IMG/VR virus record: IMGVR_UViG_3300025617_000013
Span: 1-64,000 of that record
Source: a virus
Reading direction: 5' to 3' (one strand)
Length of the DNA: 64,000 nt
The position numbers and the translations under genes are program-made. Of this stretch, positions 16,322 to 28,400 are shown in pieces. Below the pieces are notes generated by a model. It was not told the DNA's origin, did not search any database, and saw only the letters and a list, made by a program, of their open reading frames with translations. Position 1 is the stretch's first letter. Every line of letters starts with the position of its first letter.

Positions 16322-17998
16322 ATGCCAACGCAAGGAGTATTTTCAAATATTGCAGTACCAAGTGGTTCTATAAATGTACTATATAGAACTATAAACGGTG
16401 AAGACCATATTAAAGCCATAACCGTTTCGGATAAAGACATATTAGATAATGACCCGGCAACCGATATCGGTGTATCACTAGAGCAGTTAGAAACTATAAG
16501 ATTACCATTATCATCATCTGGAGAACTTACAACACTAACTGTACTGTCTGTTACCAAAAAAAATGGATACCACTTCCTAGATGTGCAAGATACTGTAGTT
16601 GATAACATCAGCGGGTTTACTACTGCTAGTATCGCCATCACTCCATTTCTACAGGAATCCTTCTTCTATAACGACTTTAATGCTTTACTAAGTAACGCAT
16701 CAGAACCAGAAGAATCTAGTTTAAGGTTTGATGTAGATAGAACAGGAGGTCAAGCACACCCAAATAACTTTAACGCTTTAGCGGGTGTTGGTACCCTAAC
16801 AATGGGTGAAATGAGGTATTCATCTGTAGGTCCTGAAAGCACCCCCGAACCAGTAATAAGTTACTCAAATGGAGATTATATAGCCTCTGTAACTTCCTCT
16901 GTTAAGAGTTTCCATGTAAACAGAGACTTAGATTTAAAAGTACTTGAACCTGAAATAATTAATAACCTAGGAATACCTCAGGAATCTGTAATTAACATTA
17001 ATCCTAATTTATATAATAACCCTTTCTTCAGTTTTAACGCCACCGCAAGTTTAAGTATAGAGATAGACGATAATCCTAATTTTAATAATGTAACTAATAA
17101 CTTTATATCTGGTGCTATTGCTGAACAGCTATACTATAACGGTGTTATAAACGCTAAGTATATACCGTTTAGTACCTTTATAGAGTCTGGAAGCTTCTCA
17201 GGAGGATACGCATACGTAAGACTTAAACAGAGAAATAGAGTAGGGTATATATCTGACACAAGTACAACAATAGAAGTTACACCTTTTCTTTCAAGTAACC
17301 CACAAACCCCTAGCTTCCTTAATGTCAGTTTATTTTATTTAGATCAACAACCTTACGCTAAACCAGCACTCGTTCAAGATTCTAATTATACTAGTACAGG
17401 TTATATTAACGCTAGATATAACGGTACTAAAACCAGTGAAGCTGACTTTTCAGGAATTTCACCAGCAGTAGCAGCCAAACTTTTAGAAGTTGCTATATAT
17501 AGATCTGATGAGGATAATGGATTTATATGCTCACAGTCTTTACAAGATAGAACTGTGAGTAGTATACTATTTGAAGGTCCAACCGAATTACCAACTGTTT
17601 CCACAGTTGCTATAGGAACTGTTAATACAGCTGTAAATTCTACGGACTCTACAACAATAAATGTTAAAGGAGTTAACAATAGGATTCCTCAACCCGGTGA
17701 TATAATTAGTATACAAGCAGAACAAATGCAAATACTTACAGTAACTAAGCTACCTAGTACCGATGGTAGGCCTTTCTACGACTTATTTGTTAATAGAGGC
17801 TTTGGAGGAACTACAGCAACTACACACCCTCAATACTACAATGTATTTAGACTTTCAGGTGCAAAATTACTCACTATTGATAAAAGCCGTTTAGTGGCTG
17901 TTTCTAATAAGAAAGTATGGATTAAAGCTAATAGAAATATAATAAGAACTAATGACAGAGGTTTCGTGGTAGAAGTATCCGAAGTATGCTCTGTATAA
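16322..17998 (+). CDS. Tail/baseplate structural protein, 558 aa
   Basis: A beta-rich 558-residue protein without signal or membrane segments. It contains fibronectin-like strand patterns (YAYVRLKQRNRVGYISDTST) and an Asp/Asn-rich region (IDDNPNFNNVTNN). A late segment (PQPGDIISIQAEQMQILTV, FYDLFVNRGFGGTTATTHPQ) resembles phage structural proteins that recognise a repeated tail surface. It starts a transcription unit with its own late motif and precedes the conserved 219-residue protein. I do not recognise the family. Confidence 0.7.
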   Translation: MPTQGVFSNIAVPSGSINVLYRTINGEDHIKAITVSDKDILDNDPATDIGVSLEQLETIRLPLSSSGELTTLTVLSVTKKNGYHFLDVQDTVVDNISGFTTASIAITPFLQESFFYNDFNALLSNASEPEESSLRFDVDRTGGQAHPNNFNALAGVGTLTMGEMRYSSVGPESTPEPVISYSNGDYIASVTSSVKSFHVNRDLDLKVLEPEIINNLGIPQESVININPNLYNNPFFSFNATASLSIEIDDNPNFNNVTNNFISGAIAEQLYYNGVINAKYIPFSTFIESGSFSGGYAYVRLKQRNRVGYISDTSTTIEVTPFLSSNPQTPSFLNVSLFYLDQQPYAKPALVQDSNYTSTGYINARYNGTKTSEADFSGISPAVAAKLLEVAIYRSDEDNGFICSQSLQDRTVSSILFEGPTELPTVSTVAIGTVNTAVNSTDSTTINVKGVNNRIPQPGDIISIQAEQMQILTVTKLPSTDGRPFYDLFVNRGFGGTTATTHPQYYNVFRLSGAKLLTIDKSRLVAVSNKKVWIKANRNIIRTNDRGFVVEVSEVCSV

Positions 17999-18013
17999 AA
18001 AGAATAAACCAAG

Positions 18014-18022
18014 ATATTTATA
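18014..18022 (+). promoter_or_regulatory. Late promoter motif ATATTTATA
   Basis: 22 bases before the ATG at 18045, in the 46-base gap between two structural genes. Confidence 0.55.
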
Positions 18023-18044
18023 TAATATAAAACAAAGTTAGAAA

Positions 18045-18704
18045 ATGGGATACTTAAATAATTCAGTCGTAACAGTCGACGCAATCTTAACCAAAAAAGG
18101 AAGAGAGTTGTTAGCTAGAGGAGATGGCTCTTTCCGTATTACACAGTTTGCTTTAGGAGATGACGAGATTGATTATACTCTTTATAATACATCACATCCA
18201 TCTGGTTCTGCTTACTATGGAGAAGCTATAGAGAATATGCCGCTTTTAGAAGCCTTTCCTGATGAAAATCAAATAATGAAGTACAAATTAACAACTCTAC
18301 CTAGAGGTACTGCTAAGCTACCTATACTAGAGGCTGGTTTTGCTTCTATTACATTAAAACAAGGTGCTTCCTTAACTATTACTCCTCAAACACTTAACTT
18401 TTTAGGTACATCACAAGCTTATGAATCAAGCGGGTATACTGCTACTATTGCAGATGTAAGACTCCTTTCTAACTTTACCGGTGTCGGCGTTAACTCAGCA
18501 GAAGCAGAAAGATTAAATCAAACTACTTCACTAGGAACTAATGTATCCAAGACAGTAATAGGAACATCAATAAACCTTACAGGAACTACAATTAACACAT
18601 TATACGGTTCTTCTAGTAGTGTTCTTACAAGCACACTAACATTAATAGGTAGAGATAGTGGAGCTAGAATTACTATTCCTATAAACATAACCAAAGTAAA
18701 CTAA
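18045..18704 (+). CDS. Conserved T4-like structural protein, 219 aa
   Basis: The N-terminus VVTVDAILTKKGRELLARGD followed by FRITQFALGDDEIDYTLYN is a pattern I recall from uncharacterised proteins of marine T4-like phages. The rest is beta-rich and Thr/Ser-rich (LTITPQTLNFLGTSQ). It is the first of a run of tail-fibre-region genes (18045-22406) with gaps of only 3-6 bases. A role as fibre connector or tail collar is inferred. Confidence 0.75.
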   Translation: MGYLNNSVVTVDAILTKKGRELLARGDGSFRITQFALGDDEIDYTLYNTSHPSGSAYYGEAIENMPLLEAFPDENQIMKYKLTTLPRGTAKLPILEAGFASITLKQGASLTITPQTLNFLGTSQAYESSGYTATIADVRLLSNFTGVGVNSAEAERLNQTTSLGTNVSKTVIGTSINLTGTTINTLYGSSSSVLTSTLTLIGRDSGARITIPINITKVN

Positions 18705-18710
18705 TAAAAG

Positions 18711-19715
18711 ATGTCATTTAAACAATTTGAAAACGAAGACGTAATAGTAAGTGCAGATTCTGTATCATCCACAGTATGGTCTACTGATACTTACGAATTA
18801 ACCACATTCTTTACATCCTCTACCCAAGAAGCAGCTTCAAGTGGTGAGTACTATTTAAATGTATATCAAACAGGTTCAGATCTAGCTAATTCATCAACTC
18901 AATTTTCTATTGCATATGGTCATCAAAATGGATTAGGATCTACCGTATATAATAGTAACGTTGAGGGTAAATCACCTACTTCTACTATTTTCGGACAGTA
19001 TAGGTCTTTAGTATTAGGAGATGAAGAAAGAGATTTACTTTTTGGAGGAGTTACATCTACTAAAGGATTTTATGCTATATCAGTAGATCGAGCAAGATAT
19101 AAAGAAAAACTTTTACCAGGTACATTTAATATTACATTAGACGATGGTTCTAGTACACCACTAACACTTACAGATAACAGTGGACAAGTATCTACAGTAA
19201 CCTTTAACGATGCAGGAAGAGTTTACGATATTATTACCGGTTCAAACGGTACAGCTTATGATAGCGGAACAGGCTATACAGAAGGATCTTATGTAGCTTC
19301 TTACGGTAAATTCTTACCAGATATTGGAGTTATTATTCTAAACGGTCAAGCTCTAGATCATAGATTAACCGGTTTAAACTTTAATACTGGATCTGCAGTT
19401 ACTAATGGAGTTAATAATGCAACGCTTTTTAAAACACTAACAAGCTTTAAATTAAATTCTGAAGAAACTATTTCATCAAATTATGTTTTTGTAAGAGTGA
19501 GAAATAGTGAATTTAATTACTCTAATAACCCATCCAATATTACAGGTTCAGGAGAGCTTAGACATAATGCAATGGTGAACAATCCACAGGCTTATATTAC
19601 TTCTGTCGGTCTTTATAATGATAATAACGATTTATTAGGTGTTGCAAAATTATCTAAACCGCTATTAAAAGACTTTACAAAAGAAGCCCTAATAAGAATC
19701 AAACTTGATTATTAA
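18711..19715 (+). CDS. Fibre-region structural protein, paralogue A
   Basis: A 334-residue beta-rich protein. Its last 70 residues (EFNYSNNPSNI ... AYITSVGLYNDNNDLLGVAK ... IRIKLDY) closely match the end of the next gene product (EFNFSSNPSSI ... FTTVGLYNDAHELVAVGK ... VVKLDM). The two are therefore tandem paralogues with different N-terminal parts. They probably form neighbouring rings or fibre bases that share a docking end. No enzymatic motif is visible. Confidence 0.7.
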   Translation: MSFKQFENEDVIVSADSVSSTVWSTDTYELTTFFTSSTQEAASSGEYYLNVYQTGSDLANSSTQFSIAYGHQNGLGSTVYNSNVEGKSPTSTIFGQYRSLVLGDEERDLLFGGVTSTKGFYAISVDRARYKEKLLPGTFNITLDDGSSTPLTLTDNSGQVSTVTFNDAGRVYDIITGSNGTAYDSGTGYTEGSYVASYGKFLPDIGVIILNGQALDHRLTGLNFNTGSAVTNGVNNATLFKTLTSFKLNSEETISSNYVFVRVRNSEFNYSNNPSNITGSGELRHNAMVNNPQAYITSVGLYNDNNDLLGVAKLSKPLLKDFTKEALIRIKLDY

Positions 19716-19718
19716 TGA

Positions 19719-20768
19719 ATGGCTGCCTACAAAAAATTAAAAAGAGAAGACTCATACTTAACCACGTATGTAGCTCATAAATCCTTCACAGTAAGTGGTA
19801 GTCAACACGACGATTTAGGAGTAGAAACTTATATAGGTATATCAGGTTCTGGAGCATGGCTGCCAAGTGGCAGTGATTCTAGACTAGTAGGTACAGATTT
19901 TGAACATGATACTAGATTAGTATACAACAGTATACACCACCTATACTACTCGGGGTACGACAGTACAGGTTTACCTTCTACAGGATCAGATTCAGTTTCA
20001 GGGTCTGCTTATGAAAACTACTTACAGAGTTCCTATACAGCTTATCAAAGAAGAGCTCAAGAAGATTTTACTGTCATCTCTATACCTAGAGAATTATTTG
20101 GTACATACATTAAACCAGGCAGCGTAAGACTACATCCAGCAGAGATTATATCTAGCTCAAATTATGCTTTTGACTCTAGCAACCCATCTGATGAATTTGT
20201 ATCACAGAGTTTTGTCGATACTGTTGGTACAGTTTATGGCGGTACTCAAGTACTTCAAGACGGAGATTATGTAGAAAACGAAGGTAACTATGTAAATGAA
20301 TTAGTAGAGGAATTTGTTACACCCGGCTTTGACGACTATAGCACAGTTCTAATAGATGATAAAAACGGTAACTTAATTCTCTCAGCTTCTAACCCACAAA
20401 GGATTGTCGGTAATGTTATTTACTCACATGGTATGATAGTTATAACTAACCCTCAGGTTGGTGCCTACTACTCATATTATTTCTCAGGTAGCTTATCTTG
20501 GCAATCTTCCCATCCTATTTATACATATAACTACCATTGTCCTATTAAGGAAAATGAATTTAACTTTAGTTCAAACCCGTCTTCTATAAAAAATGGTACT
20601 TCCGGAAGTATAGCAGACAATATAACAGGAAGTTACTTCAAACCTTATTTTACGACAGTAGGGTTATATAATGATGCTCATGAATTAGTTGCTGTCGGTA
20701 AATTGGCACAACCAACACCAGTATCAGATAATAATGAAACAACAGTAGTCGTAAAACTAGATATGTAA
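19719..20768 (+). CDS. Fibre-region structural protein, paralogue B
   Basis: A 349-residue protein that shares its C-terminal module with the preceding gene product. The N-terminal 200 residues are Ser/Gly/Tyr-rich (VSGSQHDDLGVETYIGISGS, YENYLQSSYTAYQRRAQEDF), followed by a strand-rich middle (VLIDDKNGNLILSASNPQRI). It ends three bases before the collar fibre gene. The tandem copies and position point to a fibre-attachment role. Confidence 0.7.
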   Translation: MAAYKKLKREDSYLTTYVAHKSFTVSGSQHDDLGVETYIGISGSGAWLPSGSDSRLVGTDFEHDTRLVYNSIHHLYYSGYDSTGLPSTGSDSVSGSAYENYLQSSYTAYQRRAQEDFTVISIPRELFGTYIKPGSVRLHPAEIISSSNYAFDSSNPSDEFVSQSFVDTVGTVYGGTQVLQDGDYVENEGNYVNELVEEFVTPGFDDYSTVLIDDKNGNLILSASNPQRIVGNVIYSHGMIVITNPQVGAYYSYYFSGSLSWQSSHPIYTYNYHCPIKENEFNFSSNPSSIKNGTSGSIADNITGSYFKPYFTTVGLYNDAHELVAVGKLAQPTPVSDNNETTVVVKLDM

Positions 20769-20771
20769 ACC

Positions 20772-22406
20772 ATGGCAATAACATTAAGAAATAATAAAGG
20801 AGCTTCTTTAACATATGAAGAATTAGATTTAAATTTTCATAATTTCTTCTATTCAGCTTCTGTTAGTAGCGATAGTAAGCAATTAACCTTACACTATACC
20901 GGTAGTGCACTCCAATCAGCAGGCGGTATCAATATAGCTTTAAACACATATACAGGATCTTCAGAAGTAGCAGGTAATGTAAATGAATTTCAATATAACC
21001 TAGACGGTACTAACTTTGCAGGAGCATCCGGACTAGTATATGACTCAGCTGTTAATGGAGTAGGTATCGGAACTACTTCTTTAAATACTGGAGAAAAATT
21101 TAGAATAGAGGGCGGTAATGTAGTCTTAGAAGACAGTAGCTTATATATTTCTCAAGGAAATCTTTCAGGTAGTATTTCATACGGAGGCACAACCAGAGAT
21201 ATGAGTATTAGAAACTGGCATGTTGATAACAACTCAGATATAGTATTTTTTGCAGGTGGAGAAGAAAGATTCCGTATTAAAGGAGATGGTACTTTAACTC
21301 AAAATGGAGCTGACAGTAGTTTAGGTAATACTGTATTAAGTGGAAGTATAGTTTTCGGTAAGACACATGAAGATACTTACCGTAGCAAGTTGATGACTTG
21401 GGATTCAGCTAACCTTAGAATAGAAAATAATAACACATACAACCTACTAAGAGGTAACGAAAGAGGAATTATATTAGAAGGACCACAAACAGGACAAGTC
21501 GTAGTAGGTGTACAATCAACCTCAGGTAATGAAGGATTCTCAATCATTTCAGCTCCTCCTACATCATCTGACGAACCTACCTATAATAAATTAGTAGCAA
21601 ATTTTGCAGCTAATGGAAGCGTTGGAATAGGTACTTCTGATACTCCGAATGGATATTTACTAACTGTTTCAGGTAGTATCTCTGGTTCAGCCGGAATGTA
21701 TATAGCAGGCAATACAGTTGTATCAGGATCACTAACTTCTAGATCAAACTTGTTTGTTGATCAAGCAACCACTTTATCAGGTTCTGTCACATTAAACACA
21801 GTAAACAATGCAGCAAGTGCAACTAATTATGATTTCTTAGTTAGGGAAACTAATGGAAACGTAGCTAAACAAGTTAACGCAGCTCCAATTCCTGTAGGAG
21901 GTATTATAATGTGGTCTGGTACTATAGCAACTATTCCATCAGGCTGGTCTCTTTGTGACGGGACAAATAGTACACCAGATTTAAGAAATAAATTCATAGT
22001 AGGTGCACATTCAGATTTAAGTGGAACCGCTAAATCTAATATCGAAGGAGCTTCTAACTTTAATCAAACTGGTGGTGATATTTCTCACAATCATGGAGGC
22101 AATACAGGTAATCATACATTAAGTTCTTCTCAAATACCTTCTCATAATCATACATATAAAGATTCTTACTTTATAGAATACAATAACCCAGGAGTAGGAG
22201 CTGGTGGTGCTATAGGAGGAGTAGATTACGTCGGACCTACTAAGTACAAAGGTAGTGGAGATAGTGACGGAGACAACAGATGGGTATACTGGAGATCCGG
22301 AACTACAAACAATAAAGGATCAGGACAAGGACATAATCACAGTATTTCAACCGATAATCATTTACCTCCATATTTCGCCTTAGCTTATATTATGTATACG
22401 GGCTAA
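20772..22406 (+). CDS. Tail collar fibre protein with HxH tip
   Basis: A 544-residue fibre. The N-terminus (MAITLRNNKGASLTYEELDL) matches that of the next, giant fibre. The middle is a repetitive Ser/Gly beta shaft. About residues 375-410 form a phage tail collar domain (PVGGIIMWSGTIATIPSGWS, CDGTNSTPDLRNKFIVGA). The end has metal-binding-like H-x-H pairs (SHNHGGN, GNHTL, SHNHTY, GHNHS) before LPPYFALAYIMYTG. In T4 short and long fibre tips (gp12, gp37), HxH pairs hold iron and the tip binds the receptor. It is therefore a probable host-recognition fibre. Confidence 0.85.
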   Translation: MAITLRNNKGASLTYEELDLNFHNFFYSASVSSDSKQLTLHYTGSALQSAGGINIALNTYTGSSEVAGNVNEFQYNLDGTNFAGASGLVYDSAVNGVGIGTTSLNTGEKFRIEGGNVVLEDSSLYISQGNLSGSISYGGTTRDMSIRNWHVDNNSDIVFFAGGEERFRIKGDGTLTQNGADSSLGNTVLSGSIVFGKTHEDTYRSKLMTWDSANLRIENNNTYNLLRGNERGIILEGPQTGQVVVGVQSTSGNEGFSIISAPPTSSDEPTYNKLVANFAANGSVGIGTSDTPNGYLLTVSGSISGSAGMYIAGNTVVSGSLTSRSNLFVDQATTLSGSVTLNTVNNAASATNYDFLVRETNGNVAKQVNAAPIPVGGIIMWSGTIATIPSGWSLCDGTNSTPDLRNKFIVGAHSDLSGTAKSNIEGASNFNQTGGDISHNHGGNTGNHTLSSSQIPSHNHTYKDSYFIEYNNPGVGAGGAIGGVDYVGPTKYKGSGDSDGDNRWVYWRSGTTNNKGSGQGHNHSISTDNHLPPYFALAYIMYTG

Positions 22407-22421
22407 TTAGCGAATTGGAGC

Positions 22422-22430
22422 GTATTTATA
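22422..22430 (+). promoter_or_regulatory. Late promoter motif GTATTTATA
   Basis: 16 bases before the ATG at 22447 of the giant fibre gene. Confidence 0.6.
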
Positions 22431-22446
22431 ATAAAGGACAGACAGA

Positions 22447-25400
22447 ATGGCTATAACGTTTAGAGACGAAAAGGGTGCTCCTCTAACTCATGAGGAATTA
22501 GATGCTAATTTTAGGTCGTTTTTCTTTACTGCATCCTTTGGAGATAACAACTTAACTCTTCAAAGAAAAGACGGAGTAACAGTAAACGTACCAGTTGGTG
22601 GAGAAGCATTTGCTGACTTTCAAGCAAATGGTGGATCTATTGGTGATGTATTTATAGCTAACAGTCAAATGACTGGTAGTAGAATTATTATAGATCTACT
22701 ACAAGGTCAATTCTACGACAAAACAAAAGCAATGAACTCCGATGGAGGAGGTCTGAGCTCGGATGAATGGTATATAGATTTTGAACCGGCAGCATCTGCT
22801 CCTTACTATGTACATTTTGGTTCTAATTTTGCAATTTCTTCTAGTGGACATCTGTATGCTTCTGGAGCTGTAATAGAAGGGGATATAACTGCATCTGGCG
22901 GACTTATTGGAGGTTTCTCTGTTAATAGAGATGCAATTTCCGGTCCTCTAACACTCGGTACTCCTTCCTTCTTTATCTCAGGTTCAGCAGGTAATGATGA
23001 TCACTTTATATCAGCTTCTAACTTTAATATAAAAGGAAGCGGGGATATTACAGGTTCAGCTGTATTATTCTCCGGAGGTACTATTGCCGGTTGGGATATA
23101 ACTAACTCTCAAATACGTAAAGGGTCAAATATAGTGTTAGATGCTACGAACGAAAGTATCTACATTAATAACTCTACTTTCGGTAATGAAGGTATTCAAT
23201 TAGAATACAATAGTGGAGCACCAAGATTTTATGTTGGAGACGGTTCAAGTAGTTTTGTTAAGTATGACGGAACTAATGTCACTGTAGCAACAAGCCTGCT
23301 AGAAATCTCAGCATCTAATATAGAAATATCATCTACCGAAGCTTCTATGTCTTTAGGTAACGGAAATATTGAGCTTTTAGGTCAGGATGGTAAAATTATA
23401 GCAGGTACTACTAATAAGGTAACTCTACAAGGAAATGCTACAGATGCATTTTTAGTAGCAGGTACAAAAACAGGATTTGCAACAGATGATGCCGGTATTA
23501 TAATCGGTATGGATGCTACTGTTCCTACATTGGATCTTACGAAAGATGCAAGTAACTATGTAAGGTTCGATACAACAAGTGGTGTTGATATTAAGACAGA
23601 TACGTTTAAGTTAGATACAACTTATTTCGACATTGATACAAGTACACAAAGACTTAATATATTTGATACTGCTTCTGCAGAAATTATTAGATTAGGAGAA
23701 ATATCAGATGATGCTTCTGATCTATACGGTTTAAAAATTTATAACGGCTCTGGTACCGGTAGTGCTGATACGATAGCAATGTTCGGCCAACAGGGTAATA
23801 AAATCGGAGGTTGGGAAATAACCGACTCTCAGATAAGAACAGTACCTAGTTCTGGTTTTGGAGGTTCTTACGGAGCTGATGAAACAGGACTTATAATACA
23901 TTCAGATGGTAAGTTAGAATCTTCTAATTTTGTTACCAATGTTAAAGGGTGGAGAATAGATACCGCCGGTAATGGTTCTGCTGAATTTGAAAATATGAGA
24001 ATACGTGGTACTTTAAGAACCACAGTATTTGAAAAAGAAAGTGTAAACGTAGTCGGAGGACAATTAATGGTTGCTAATGCAACTACTATTGAACCTCTAC
24101 GAGATGCTGATGGAACTATTATAGCTGGTTCATCTTCGTATGCAGATACAGCTGTTACTTTTTCTGTAGCTAATGTTTCTGGATTTGCAGAAGGAGAAAT
24201 TATAAAAGCAAAATCAGTAGATGCAACAGGTTTTTCAGTAGAGTACTTCTACGTATCAGGTAGCTCTAGATATTCAGAACATGGTAACTTATCCTACAAT
24301 ACAGGTTCCATAGACCCTGATGGATTAGCTGGAGAGATATACGTTGAAAGATCGTTTGGAGGAGCACCAGCTGCTTCTTCATCTCTAACTACCCTATCTT
24401 CCGAAATACCAGATGATATAGTTACTACTATTGATGTAACTTCTGCTACAGGTATTACCACTCAGAATATTTTAAAAATAGGTGATGAGAGGTTAAAAGT
24501 TACCGCTATCAACGGCACTACTTTTACTGTAATAAGAGGGTACCATGACACAGCTCCTAATTCTCATATAAACGGTAGCACAGTCTTTTTAGTAAATACA
24601 GATAATGAATTTTTAGCAGGACTAGTATCCTCAGCTAAACCATACAATGAAGGTCAAGTATTAGTTTCTACCGGTGTATATAATCCTTCTGAAAATATAT
24701 CTTCTGGGTATATCCTAATGAATGCTAATCCTAGAGATGTTTCTACTCCATATATGGATATAGTAGAAAGAACAGGATCAGGAGTATATGATTTAGAATT
24801 AAGATCTAGATTAGGTGACCTATCAGGTTTATCATCAGGCTACTTATACGGTAATAACGAACCAGGATTTGGTTTATATACTGAGAATGGATTCTTTAAA
24901 GGTGCTATTACTGCTGATACAGGATCTATAGCAGGTATACTTCATGTAGCAACAGTACAAGGAGGTTTAGAAACTGGACAGAAGATATCTATCGGTAGAG
25001 ATGTTTCTGGTACCAATGATGGTATATATGTAAACAACAATAACTACTGGTACACAGACGGTGCTTGGAAAGTAGGCGGTGCAACTAATTTTATATCTCT
25101 AGATAATTTTACTGATGGTAATCTAGTAGTAAGAACTGAAACCTTTACTTTAGATACTCCTAATATGATAATTTCTAGTTCCCTTAATAACGGAACTATG
25201 ACATTAGGTGCTAATGCTGATACTATTACAGAAACAGCAGAAGCAGGTATATACATGGACGGTAACGGCAAGTTTAGAGTCGGAACCGGAACTACAGGCA
25301 ACAATTACATATATTGGGATGGTAGTACTTTAAATATTAAAGGTGCTATCGATATAACAGGAGGTACGGGTGTTAATACAGACGAACTTAATGCTGCTAC

Positions 25401-28400
25401 TAGCTCAGCCATAACTACAGCTAATGAATTTACTAATCAGTCTACAGCATCACTATCAGGTTCTATATCCGATGTAACAGATGAACTTGATGATAAAATA
25501 TTTACTGACAGTACCGGTAGAGCAGTAAAAGCACCAACAGCTAACACAGAAGGATTATATTTAGCATCTACTAATATAGGATTCTATAAAGACGGAGAAT
25601 GGAAAACCTACATGGATAATGAAGGGGATTTCTTTTTAACTGGATCGGCAGGAAATAAATTAGCATGGGATTCTTCAACAGGAGTCTTAGAAATAGCTGG
25701 TGCAATTAACATAACCGGAGGTAATGCAGCAACACAAGATTACGTAACTGGCAGTATTGACAGTATATCAGGTTCTTTAGCTAGCTCTATATCATCTTCT
25801 AATTCTGAATTATCTAGTTCTATTAGTTCTTCTAATGCTACACTAGTTAGTCAACTTAATGCAGTAGAATCTTTAGCGGAAGGAAAAACATCTATATTCA
25901 AACAAGCCACTGCTCCTGCTACTGAAAGTAGAATTAATGGAGATATGTGGATCGACTCTGACGATCAAAACAGAGTATACATTTTTGATATAGGTACTGA
26001 AACCTGGGTAACTACACCAGACGGCACTTACGATCAAACAGACCTTATAAATCAAACATCTTCTTCTTTATCTGGCTCTATAGCTTTAGATATATTCACA
26101 GATGCAACCGGTAAATTAGTCAGAACACCAGATACTTCTTCAGCAGGACTTTACTTAGGAGATACTAACTTAGGGTTTTACGATGATGGTGAGTGGAAAA
26201 CATACATGGCCAATAATGGTAATTTCTACCTAACAGGTAGTGATTCAAATTACCTATTTTGGGATGGTACTAGTTTAAATATAGCAGGTTCAATAAATAT
26301 TACTTCTGGAAATGCAGCAACAACAAGCTCAGTTTCAGATGCACAAATAGCAGCTCAGAATTTCGCAGCAACAGCTTCTGCTAATGCAGTAACAAGTGGT
26401 AGTAATGCAGCAGATGCAGCTTTAACCTCATCTATAGATTACGCTAATCAAGCTACTGCTTCTTTATCAGGCTCTATAGCAACAGATATTTCTGCTTCTA
26501 ATCTAAATGTTAATCAAATATCAGCATCACAAGCATTAATAAATGACGGAGTAACAGGATTCTTAGACGGTAAGAACTCTGTATTTAGACAACAAACAGA
26601 ACCTAGTTCAACTGGAAGAGTAGATGGTGATATTTGGATAGATACCAATAGTGATCCTGCAAATAAAGTATACGTATGGGCAACTGATACATTTGTAGCA
26701 ACACCAGACGGTACCTACGATCAATCAGGACTTATAAGTCAAACATCAGGTTCGATAGCTGCTGACATATTTACAGACTCTACTGGTAAATTAGTAAAAA
26801 CACCTAATCTATCAGGAGCAGGTTTATTCTTAGGAGATTCTAACTTAGGATTTTACGGTGACGGTAAGTGGAAAACTTACATGGCTAACAACGGTAACTT
26901 CTTCCTTACAGGTAGTGATGGCGGTTTCCTAAAATGGCAAAACGGAGCACTTGAAATCAAAGGTTCTATTAATATAGTCGGTGGAAATGCTGCAACACAA
27001 GATTTCGTAAATTCAGCAACAGGCTCAATTTCAAGTTCTTTATCAAGCTCTATAAGTGATAGTTTTATAGCTAACTCATCTTCAGCTGCAAACGCTCAAC
27101 AAACCGCTGTTATAGCATCCGGAGAAGCAGCATTAGCTGAACAAACAGCTTTAACCGCTTCTGCTTTAGCAACAACTGCTACAGAAAGAACAGTAGATGC
27201 AGATGGTAAAATAACATTTAATCCAACACCTTCAGGTACTGGATTATTTATGAGTGCTGATAACTTAGGTTATTATGATACTAATACTTGGAAAACTTAC
27301 ATGTCTGCATCAGGTGATTTTTATCTTGCTGGAGACGGAAATAACGGACTTTCATGGGATGGTTCTGATTTAAGTATTGATGGTACGATAGTAGCTAGAG
27401 ACGGTTCAATAGGAGGTATAACATTAGAAAGTAATAAACTATACAACGGAACAGGTACACACGGTAACTCTAATACAGGTTTCTATATAGATTCTTCTAG
27501 TAAGTTTTCATTAGGAGATAAATTAGTTTGGGACGGAACAACCCTTACAGTTTCAGGTAATATAACAGTTACTAATTCAAATGATTTTGCTTCTCAAGCG
27601 GAGTTAGATGCAGCAACAGGCTCATTACAAAATAGTATAGACGGTATTAATAGTTCTACTAGCTCATTAGTAAATCCATCTTCTTATGCATTTGGAGGCG
27701 GTGGGTTTAGTTTAGGTAACGTACCAAGTCCTTCTGCCGGTCTACATTTAGGAGCAGATAAATTAGGATACCACAATGGTACCTCTTGGCTAACTTACAT
27801 GGATAACTCAGGACACTTCTTACTATCAGGTTCAGGAGATGATTCATTATCTTGGAATGGAGCTACTTTAAGAATAGGTTCACCAGGTGTAGGTCCTTCA
27901 TTAGCATATCAATTTGTCGGATCTTTAGATACCAACGTATTTGATATATCTTCAAACTTAACAGTAACATCAGTAACATCACCAGTAGTTGGAGTCAAAT
28001 TACGAACTCCTTCAGACGGATGGAATAATGGATTACACTCCAAAGCTCTTTTTGACAGACAAGACGGAGGTATATTTGAATGGGATATTGTAGTAGGACC
28101 TCTTAACGCTAGAATGATGTTTGGTCTTTATAAGGAAAATCCATCATCCTTTTCTTACAGTCAGTTACCACATGCAATCTATATCGATACTTCAGGTAAT
28201 ATATCGATATACGAAAACGGAGGTAGCCCTTCAGGAATCTTAGCATCAAATGATTATACAGCAGATAACGACTATTCAGAAAATCAACAGTATAGGCTTA
28301 GAATTCAACCTCTACCGACAGGTGCAAGATATGAAATATTTAAAGATGGTGATTTCACAACACCTCATTCTACCTATGATTCATCTGCAAATGGAGTTAC

